A DNA stretch of 6,111 nucleotides from JANMDR01 sp031376425 (GTDB lineage Bacteria > Pseudomonadota > Gammaproteobacteria > Burkholderiales > Usitatibacteraceae), in assembly GCA_031376425.1 (NCBI GenBank), contig JANMDR010000248.1:1-6111 (forward strand), given 5' to 3'. Of this stretch, positions 1 through 5,103 are shown in pieces. How positions within the stretch are numbered: the first letter of the stretch is position 1; each line of letters opens with the position of its first letter. Made by a program: the position numbers and the translations under genes. The notes beneath the pieces were generated by a model. That model saw nothing but the letters and a program-made list of their open reading frames with translations, searched no databases and was not told where the DNA came from.

Positions 1-1
1 C

Positions 2-964
2 CTATACAGCAGTTGCACCTTCCATACTAATTGTGGTGCCAGCCTTTCCCAAAAGCATATTTTCGATTTCGTTAAGGGAGCCGATCACCGCGCGTTTTTT
101 TGTGGCCAGCACAAACTTGCGAGCTGCTGCCACTTTTGGCCCCATAGAACCTTCAGGAAAACGAATGCTTGCCAGCACTTGTGGTGTGACGTGGTCGATT
201 GCTTGTTGTGTGGGCAAGCCCCAGTCAGTAAATACGGCGGCAACATCCGTGGCGATAATCAAACAGTCAACATCGAGCGCGGTAGCCAAAAGCCCACTAC
301 ATAGGTCTTTATCAATCACCGCTTCCACCCCATGTAAAGCGCTGTGCACGCCACCGTGCACCACTCCAGTGCTTGCGGTTGTTACCGCGTTGCGAGCAAC
401 TGGTATGCCGCCGCCACCAGCGGCAATCACGATGGCGTCGTGTTCTAGCAGCCATTTAATGGCTTGCAGACCAATTACCTTAAGTGGCTGTGGGGATGCC
501 ACCACCCGCCGAAAGCCAGCACCATCTGGCGCTACCCGCCAGCCATTTTCCTTCGCCAGCAGTTGCGCCTGCGCTCGGGTATACATCGGGCCAATGGGTT
601 TGGTGGGATGCTTAAAGGCAGGGTCATGGGCGTCCACTTCAACACGCGTAACCAGCGTGGTGATGGTGCGCGATACGGGTAATAAGTTCGCTAATTCCTG
701 TTCCAGCAGATAACCTATCATACCCTCCGTTTGCGCACCTAGTACATCTAAAGGATAAGGCGCAACCCCATGATAGGCAGCAGCCTGAAGCGATAGCAGC
801 CCTACTTGCGGGCCGTTGCCGTGTGTAATCACAAGGGTATGCGCAAGCGCTATGCGTGCTAATTGCGCGGCGGCGCTACGAATATTTTCTATTTGATTTT
901 CGGCACTCAATACTTGGTCGCGGCGTAATAGCGCATTACCGCCTAACGCAATTAAAATCTTCAT
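2..964 (-). CDS. arcC: Carbamate kinase (last step of the arginine deiminase pathway)
   Basis: A cytoplasmic enzyme that transfers phosphate from carbamoyl phosphate to ADP, giving ATP, CO2 and ammonia; this is the ATP-yielding step of the pathway. The 320-residue product shows the amino acid kinase fold motifs in order: ALGGNAL (6-12), HGNGPQVG (48-55), TKPIGP (121-126), GGGGIP (183-188), GVEAVIDKDL (212-221) with the conserved lysine at 219, and GSMGPKV (272-278). The length is slightly above the roughly 310 residues usual for the family. The excess lies mostly between GGGGIP and GVEAVIDKD, where about 12 extra residues rich in G, V and H occur compared with my recollection of Pseudomonas ArcC. 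The ATG overlaps the arcB stop codon in an ATGA, and no good Shine-Dalgarno sequence precedes it, so translation is probably coupled to arcB. The TAG stop is at 4-2, so the gene is complete. The identification is firm. Confidence 0.97.
   Translation of the reverse strand: MKILIALGGNALLRRDQVLSAENQIENIRSAAAQLARIALAHTLVITHGNGPQVGLLSLQAAAYHGVAPYPLDVLGAQTEGMIGYLLEQELANLLPVSRTITTLVTRVEVDAHDPAFKHPTKPIGPMYTRAQAQLLAKENGWRVAPDGAGFRRVVASPQPLKVIGLQAIKWLLEHDAIVIAAGGGGIPVARNAVTTASTGVVHGGVHSALHGVEAVIDKDLCSGLLATALDVDCLIIATDVAAVFTDWGLPTQQAIDHVTPQVLASIRFPEGSMGPKVAAARKFVLATKKRAVIGSLNEIENMLLGKAGTTISMEGATAV
961..964 (-). other. ATGA stop/start overlap of arcB and arcC
   Basis: On the minus strand the TGA stop of arcB (963-961) shares bases with the ATG of arcC (964-962). 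The 20 bases upstream of the arcC start contain no clear AGGAG-like ribosome binding site. The overlap therefore suggests that ribosomes ending arcB translation start arcC, keeping the two sequential enzymes in fixed proportion. The overlap is seen directly; the coupling is inferred. Confidence 0.8.
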
Positions 965-1959
965 GCGAGGGTGGCTACCAGCACCGCTTTGATGGTGTGC
1001 AAACGATTTTCTGCTTGCGCAAAAACAATCGACTTGGTGGATTCAAACACGGCATCGGTCACTTCAATTTCGCTTATGCCAAATTGCTCATGTATGTGAC
1101 GGCCTACTTCCGTTTCAAGGTTATGAAACGCGGGCAGGCAATGCATAAAACGCGTACGCGGCTTACCCGTGGCAGCCATCAGCGTCGTGTTTACCTGATA
1201 GGGCATAAGTTGGGCAATGCGCTCTTTCCACACCGTATCGGCCTCGCCCATTGACACCCAAACATCGGTATATAAAAAATCGGCACCAACAACGGCCGTA
1301 AATGGATCTGTATCGATGCTAATGCGGGCACCGGTGATATTGGCTAAGGCACGCATTTGTATTATCAATGCAGCAGGCGGTTGTAATTCCTTGGGTGCGG
1401 CAATACGTACGTCCATGCCCATTTGCACGCCGCCTATCAGCAAGGAGCAGCCCATATTAAATCTGGCATCGCCCAAATAGCAAAATGATAGTTCACGCAG
1501 GGGCTTTTCACCGTGTTCTTGCATGGTGAGTAAATCGGCTAATACTTGGGTAGGATGGGCTTCGTCCGTCAGGCCGTTCCACACCGGCACATTAGAAAAA
1601 CGTGCTAATTCTTCCACCGCACTTTGATGAAAGCCACGGTATTCAATGCCATCGTACATCCGGCTCAATACCCGCACGGTGTCTTTAAGCGATTCTTTAT
1701 GGCCGAGTTGCGATGCCACCGGATCAATATAGGTTACGTGGCCACCTTGATCGTGCACAGCAACTTCAAACGCGCAACGGGTGCGGGTGGAGGCTTTCTC
1801 AAAAATGAGGGCAATATTTTTACCCTTCAATTGCGGGTTTTCCGTACCCGCATACTTTGCACGCTTTAGTTCAGCGGCTAAGTCCAGAAGATAGCGAATC
1901 TCCTCCGGCGTAAAATCTTTAAGGTCAAGCAAATCGCGGCAGCGTAAATTAAAGCTCAT
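961..1959 (-). CDS. arcB: Ornithine carbamoyltransferase, catabolic type by context
   Basis: Cytoplasmic enzyme; in this setting it runs as citrulline phosphorolysis, giving ornithine and carbamoyl phosphate for ArcC. The 332-residue protein has the full signature set: STRTR (57-61) for carbamoyl phosphate, HPTQ (135-138), DVWVSMGE (232-239) and HCLP (273-276) for ornithine, with the C-terminal arginine at 319 in AENRLH. The length fits the long group (P. aeruginosa ArcB, E. coli ArgF, about 334-336 residues) rather than the short anabolic Pseudomonas ArgF of about 305. The sequence resembles ArcB as I recall it, for example LKRAKY, NIALIFEK and HKES. Start: ATG at 1959 with GGAG (plus-strand CTCC 1965-1968) five bases upstream. 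It follows arcA by 61 bp and overlaps arcC by 4 bp. Catabolic direction is inferred from the operon; sequence alone does not exclude an additional biosynthetic role, so argF is a possible alternative name. Confidence 0.96.
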   Translation of the reverse strand: MSFNLRCRDLLDLKDFTPEEIRYLLDLAAELKRAKYAGTENPQLKGKNIALIFEKASTRTRCAFEVAVHDQGGHVTYIDPVASQLGHKESLKDTVRVLSRMYDGIEYRGFHQSAVEELARFSNVPVWNGLTDEAHPTQVLADLLTMQEHGEKPLRELSFCYLGDARFNMGCSLLIGGVQMGMDVRIAAPKELQPPAALIIQMRALANITGARISIDTDPFTAVVGADFLYTDVWVSMGEADTVWKERIAQLMPYQVNTTLMAATGKPRTRFMHCLPAFHNLETEVGRHIHEQFGISEIEVTDAVFESTKSIVFAQAENRLHTIKAVLVATLA

Positions 1960-1968
1960 TATTGCTCC

Positions 1969-1980
1969 AAATTATAATTT
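1969..1980. repeat. Perfect 12-bp palindrome AAATTATAATTT
   Basis: The sequence AAATTATAATTT equals its own reverse complement and sits directly upstream of the arcB Shine-Dalgarno sequence. Being purely A/T it would make only a weak RNA hairpin, so a protein site or an AU-rich RNase E-type cleavage region is more plausible than a terminator. It may also be chance in an AT-rich gap. Confidence 0.45.
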
Positions 1981-1990
1981 AATATTCATT
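1973..1990 (-). promoter_or_regulatory. Candidate ArgR operator (ARG-box-like) upstream of arcB
   Basis: On the minus strand the 18-mer AATGAATATTAAATTATA can be laid over the E. coli-type ARG box, wNTGAATwwwwATTCANw. The left half TGAAT and the four central A/T bases match fully. The right half matches at A, T and A but misses the second T and the C. ArgR controls arginine genes in many gammaproteobacteria, and this position just ahead of an ornithine carbamoyltransferase gene is sensible. The score is imperfect and the region is AT-rich, so a chance match is quite possible. Confidence 0.3.
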
Positions 1991-2020
1991 AGTGGCTGCA
2001 GACTTCATTAAATAGGTGCT

Positions 2021-3292
2021 CTACAAGGCCTCACGCTCAATCGGGCAGGCCATACAATGGCTGCCACCGCGACCCCGCCCTAGCTCGCCACCCGGAATCG
2101 TAATGACTTCAACACCGGCTTTGCGCAATAAGGTATTGGTGTAGGTATTGCGGTTGTAAGCCATCACTACACCGGGCGCTAGCGCTAGTAAATTATTACC
2201 GTCATCCCATTGCTCGCGTTCGGACTCATAGGCATCCCCCCCAGTGGCTACCGTGCGTAATGTTGGCAACCCTAACGCCTGCGCGACGACATCCAAAAAC
2301 GGTTTTGCTTCAGTGCGCACATCTAATCGGCCAGCGCTGGTGCCTGGGCGAATGGTATGCACACGAATGTCATTAACCATCGCGGGAAATATCGTTACAA
2401 GGTCAACATCACAAAACGTAAATAAGGTATCCAGATGCATGGCTCCGCGTGATTTCGGAATTTGCGCGGCCAACACCCGTGTTGCAGCGCCTCGTGCAAA
2501 CAGGCGCTGCGCGAGCTGGCTTACCGCCTGTGGCGATGTGCGTTCGCCCATACCAATTAGCACCGTATCGTGGTTAAGCGGCATGACGTCACCACCTTCT
2601 AACGAGGCTAGACCGCTACTTTTTTCTGGGTCACCCCACCACACTTCGGTGCCGTTCAACATGCCGCCGCCTTCGTCGTCCACAAAGCTACCTGCGAACA
2701 GGGGATGGAATTTATACACGGCAGCAGTAAGCAATGTCTCTTGCTGACGGGCGGGCCAATACATGGGGCACAGCACCACGCCACGGCCAATCCAGCAACT
2801 ACTATCGCGGGTAAATAAGGTGTTGGGCAAGGGTGGCAACAGCATATTGGTAGCTTCGGCACACTTAGCCTGCAACCCTGCTAGTTCAAACGGCACATCA
2901 CCCAAGGCAACGCCGCCAATTAAATACTGTGCCAGGGTAGCTGGTGCTAAAGATTCAAGCCACGGCCGCAATTGTAGCGCCGCTTCGGCATCCACAAAAC
3001 TGGCATCCAATTTATGGTCAAGTAACCATGTATGCGCGATTGGATTCATTAGGGTGGTGGTCAATAACTCAAGCAGCTCTAGCACCTCAATATCACGCTC
3101 GCGCATGGCGTTGGTGAAGGTATCGTGATCTGTTTGCGCCTGCGCTACCCACAGCACATCATCAAATAGCAGCTCACGACAATTTTTTGGCGTAAGGCGC
3201 TTTTGCGCCAAGCCAGGCCGACATACCAATACTTTACGCAAGCGCCCTACTTCTGAAAAAACGCCTTGCACGGCTCTTGTTGCTGTATTCAT
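2021..3292 (-). CDS. arcA: Arginine deiminase
   Basis: Cytoplasmic hydrolase of the guanidino-modifying superfamily that converts arginine to citrulline and ammonia, the first step of the pathway. The 423-residue product carries all catalytic residues: D163 in FTRD, E232 and D235 in LEGGD, H286 and D288 in MHLDT, and nucleophile C413 in GGSHCMACP. These correspond to D166, E224, D227, H278, D280 and C406 of P. aeruginosa arginine deiminase. Other conserved blocks are LRKVLVCRPG (18-27), MYWPARQQETLL (177-188), EREQWDDGNN (358-367) and YNRNTYTNTLLRKAGVEVI (379-397). The spacing D163-E232 is 11 residues longer than in the Pseudomonas enzyme, so a short acidic and glycine-rich insertion lies around 201-217. 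The ATG at 3292 has only a weak purine-rich stretch (GAAAG) upstream; the start is supported by the usual short N-terminus before the FSEVGRLRKV block. Stop TAG at 2023-2021. The function is secure. Confidence 0.98.
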   Translation of the reverse strand: MNTATRAVQGVFSEVGRLRKVLVCRPGLAQKRLTPKNCRELLFDDVLWVAQAQTDHDTFTNAMRERDIEVLELLELLTTTLMNPIAHTWLLDHKLDASFVDAEAALQLRPWLESLAPATLAQYLIGGVALGDVPFELAGLQAKCAEATNMLLPPLPNTLFTRDSSCWIGRGVVLCPMYWPARQQETLLTAAVYKFHPLFAGSFVDDEGGGMLNGTEVWWGDPEKSSGLASLEGGDVMPLNHDTVLIGMGERTSPQAVSQLAQRLFARGAATRVLAAQIPKSRGAMHLDTLFTFCDVDLVTIFPAMVNDIRVHTIRPGTSAGRLDVRTEAKPFLDVVAQALGLPTLRTVATGGDAYESEREQWDDGNNLLALAPGVVMAYNRNTYTNTLLRKAGVEVITIPGGELGRGRGGSHCMACPIEREAL

Positions 3293-3349
3293 TACTGGCT
3301 TTCGTAAATATGCGATTGAAAATTTTTACGCTTAAACTTGAGCCTGATG
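3293..3349 (-). promoter_or_regulatory. AT-rich arcD-arcA intergenic gap, possible mRNA processing region
   Basis: The 57-bp gap holds an A/T-rich core (3317-3328 on the plus strand) flanked by a 6-bp inverted repeat, CGTAAA at 3303-3308 and TTTACG at 3325-3330. A 5-bp repeat, AGCCT at 3341-3345 and AGGCT at 3354-3358, spans the arcD stop codon. Neither hairpin is strong and no T-tract terminator follows, so read-through from arcD into arcA is expected. RNA processing of the arcDABC transcript is known in P. aeruginosa, and this gap is where comparable cleavage could fall; that is inference. Confidence 0.35.
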
Positions 3350-4834
3350 CTATAGGCTTAGTTTGCCCGCAGAGAGGAGATAAGCCCCTGCCACCGCCAA
3401 CACCAGCAATACCCCAAGCAGGGCAAATTCTGATCCCTTAAAGGGTGTTTGCGCACGCTGTTTTTTGGCGATGGCGTAAACCACCGCACCGGGGGCGTAC
3501 AGCAAAGCGCTGAGCAATAAATACTTTATACCCGCCGCATACAGCAGCCACACGCAATACACGGTGGCAAGGGCAGCCACAGCAACATCACCATAATGCG
3601 TCGCAGCGAGTAGGCCGTGGGGTTTTACATAGCGCCCACCATCTGGTGTGGTAGCCACCATAAGCCCGTAAGCGGCGCTCAAAAGATAGGGTATTAAAAT
3701 CATCGCTGTCGATAGCGAAATTAGCGCCAAGTACGACGCTTTAGATACCAAGGTAAGCAATAAAAATGCTTGCACCAACCCATTGGTAAGCCATAAGGCA
3801 TTGGCGGGCACGCCAGCGCTATTCTGCTGCGTTAACCACTTGGGCATCACGCCGTCGTTGGCGGGTGTAAATAAGGATTCAGCGGCCAATAAAGTCCATG
3901 CTAAAAATCCGCCGCCTACAGAAACAATGAGCCCCACATAAATTAATATGGCACCCCATGTGCCCACTGCTTTTTCTAGCACTGCAGCCATGGATGGATT
4001 TTTAAGTGCGGCCAGTTCTGGTTGCGAATAAATGCCTAACGATAATAATGACACACTCATTAGCAACAGCAAGCAAATCACAAATCCGATCACCGTAGCA
4101 CGCCCCACATCTTCACGGTTTTTAGCGCGTGCGGAGTATACGCTGGCACCTTCAACACCGATGAACACCCACACGGTAACGAGCATGGTACTTTTTACCT
4201 GCGTTAGTAGATTACCCAACGAAGCGTCACCCCAAAAGTTTAGATTGAAGGTTTCAACCTTAAACGCGAGTGCGACTAAAATGATGAATAATACGAGGGG
4301 TACTAATTTAGCCACCGTCACCACTGCGTTAAGCACCGCCGCACCTTGAATACCGCGCAATACCATGGCGTGAATAATCCACAACACAATGGATGCCCCT
4401 AAAATGGCGGGTGCGCTATTGCCTTCACCAAACAGTGGGAAAAAATAGGCTAAGGCTCCAAACGCCGCCACCAAATAGCCGACATTGCCTATCCACGCAC
4501 TTACCCAGTAGCCCCAAGCGGAATTGAAGCCCACATATTCACCCGAGAGCGCTCGCGCGTAGGCGTATACGCCGTTATCTAATTCAGGCTTGCGTATCGC
4601 GAGTGTTTGAAACACCCGCACCAACATCAGCATGCCAAAACCAGTGACGATCCAGCCCACTAAAATTGCGCCGGCACTGGCGCCTGCTGCCATATTTTGC
4701 GGCAAGCCAAAAATTCCGCTACCAATAATAGAGCCAACTACAAGGGCAACGAGCAAGCCCAACCCTAAGGTGCCGGATGGTGTTTTAGCCTGCGCCTTTG
4801 TTTGCACGCCAATGGTCGAAATAGATGCACTCAT
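3350..4834 (-). CDS. arcD: Arginine/ornithine antiporter
   Basis: Inner-membrane transporter of the amino acid-polyamine-organocation (APC) superfamily, basic amino acid antiporter group. It takes up arginine and exports ornithine, so the pathway needs no ion gradient for substrate import. From the chosen ATG the protein has 494 residues with about 12-13 hydrophobic segments, for example around 24-44, 52-74, 104-130, 143-160, 164-191, 217-232, 246-268, 292-318, 346-366, 368-392, 416-436, 438-456 and 469-488. The first contains GSIIGSGIFGLPQNMAAG (34-51), the unwound substrate-binding region of the fold. VWVFIGVEGASVYSARAKN (221-239) is typical of ArcD. The frame stays open up to a TTG at 4930, adding 32 residues, but that start has no Shine-Dalgarno sequence. 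The ATG at 4834 has GGTG five bases upstream and gives a short cytoplasmic N-terminus as usual for the family. Substrate is assigned by family plus operon; the ATG choice is likely but unproven. Confidence 0.94.
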   Translation of the reverse strand: MSASISTIGVQTKAQAKTPSGTLGLGLLVALVVGSIIGSGIFGLPQNMAAGASAGAILVGWIVTGFGMLMLVRVFQTLAIRKPELDNGVYAYARALSGEYVGFNSAWGYWVSAWIGNVGYLVAAFGALAYFFPLFGEGNSAPAILGASIVLWIIHAMVLRGIQGAAVLNAVVTVAKLVPLVLFIILVALAFKVETFNLNFWGDASLGNLLTQVKSTMLVTVWVFIGVEGASVYSARAKNREDVGRATVIGFVICLLLLMSVSLLSLGIYSQPELAALKNPSMAAVLEKAVGTWGAILIYVGLIVSVGGGFLAWTLLAAESLFTPANDGVMPKWLTQQNSAGVPANALWLTNGLVQAFLLLTLVSKASYLALISLSTAMILIPYLLSAAYGLMVATTPDGGRYVKPHGLLAATHYGDVAVAALATVYCVWLLYAAGIKYLLLSALLYAPGAVVYAIAKKQRAQTPFKGSEFALLGVLLVLAVAGAYLLSAGKLSL

Positions 4835-4905
4835 GATCGCACCAAGGTGTGTAATTGCGGATATTGAAAGCAAACCATAAGTAAAGTTCCTAATAGATAG
4901 TGGAC

Positions 4906-4933
4906 GTATTGGCGTTTGGTGAAACCACAATAC
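4906..4933. repeat. Imperfect inverted repeat, 12-bp arms, 4-bp loop
   Basis: The left arm GTATTGGCGTTT (4906-4917) and right arm AAACCACAATAC (4922-4933) pair at 10 of 12 positions around the loop GGTG. The two mismatches are adjacent (4912-4913 against 4926-4927). It lies about 70 bp upstream of the arcD start codon, near where arcD promoter elements would be expected, so it could be an operator for a dimeric regulator. No known binding motif is recognised. Confidence 0.5.
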
Positions 4934-4949
4934 AAGGCGCTACAGCATT

Positions 4950-5020
4950 CGTCGGTGCGCTATCGAACCAAAGATGTGTTCATTGCTATTGGTTGGCCTC
5001 TGTTAGATAGCGTACCGACG
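4950..5020. repeat. Long imperfect inverted repeat, 19-bp arms, 33-bp loop
   Basis: The left arm CGTCGGTGCGCTATCGAAC (4950-4968) and the right arm GTTAGATAGCGTACCGACG (5002-5020) are reverse complements at 17 of 19 positions. One of the two exceptions would be a G-U pair in RNA. The outer 15 bp are the strongest part (14 of 15). The loop region also allows an alternative 6-bp pairing, AACCAA (4966-4971) with TTGGTT (4989-4994). It ends 83 bp before the porin start. It could be a paired operator, a structured 5' leader of the porin mRNA, or a remnant element; the sequence does not decide. Confidence 0.6.
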
Positions 5021-5092
5021 CGCCACGCGCCTTCAACTACGCTGATTTCGGTCGCACTTTATTGCCTTGCGCCATTTCTATCCAACACAATT

Positions 5093-5098
5093 AGGGGA
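5093..5098 (+). promoter_or_regulatory. Ribosome binding site of the porin gene
   Basis: AGGGGA lies five bases upstream of the ATG at 5104. It is the clearest Shine-Dalgarno sequence in the window and fixes the porin start, which is also followed at once by a signal peptide. Confidence 0.75.
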
Positions 5099-5103
5099 TT
5101 TAC

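Larger units (their letters stand above)
1960..2020 (-). promoter_or_regulatory. AT-rich arcA-arcB intergenic leader with ribosome binding site
   Basis: This 61-bp gap lies between the arcA stop codon and the arcB ATG. It holds the arcB Shine-Dalgarno GGAG (plus-strand CTCC at 1965-1968), five bases from the start. Upstream of that is a very AT-rich stretch (1969-1990) with a perfect palindrome and an ARG-box-like sequence. No GC-rich hairpin followed by a run of T is present, so there is no sign of an intrinsic terminator between arcA and arcB. The stretch could be an internal regulatory point or an mRNA processing site. Confidence 0.5.
4835..5103. promoter_or_regulatory. Divergent intergenic region between arcD and the porin gene
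   Basis: These 269 bp must hold the promoters of both divergent units. I find two imperfect inverted repeats (4906-4933 and 4950-5020) and the porin ribosome binding site. No strong sigma-70 promoter is visible. The best porin-direction candidate, TTGCTA at 4983-4988 and GATAGC at 5006-5011 with 17 bp between, matches poorly in the -10. I looked for an FNR/ANR box (TTGATN4ATCAA) and saw none of good quality, although anaerobic control through such a box is standard for arc operons in Pseudomonas. Regulation may therefore rest on another factor, possibly one that binds the repeats. Confidence 0.6.

Noticed and set aside
33..713. Long plus-strand open frame inside arcC, and similar ones opposite arcA and arcD.
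   Set aside because: Each lies antisense to a gene with clear, complete catalytic motifs; the translations show no domain features and are shadows of the real coding frame.
3341..3358. Hairpin at the arcD stop codon as a possible terminator.
   Set aside because: The arms are only 5 bp and no T-tract follows on the minus strand, so it would not be an effective intrinsic terminator.
4826..4850. FNR/ANR-like string TTGGTGCGATCAT on the minus strand at the arcD start.
   Set aside because: The two half-sites are spaced by three rather than four bases and one half is poor. It also covers the ribosome binding site and start codon, an implausible place for an activator.
4950..5020. Possible integron attC site: GTTAGAT (5002-5008) fits GTTRRRY and ATCGAAC (4962-4968) nearly fits RYYYAAC.
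   Set aside because: In attC these boxes are the outermost pair; here the strongest pairing continues outside them. One box has a mismatch, and there is no cassette array or integrase in the window.
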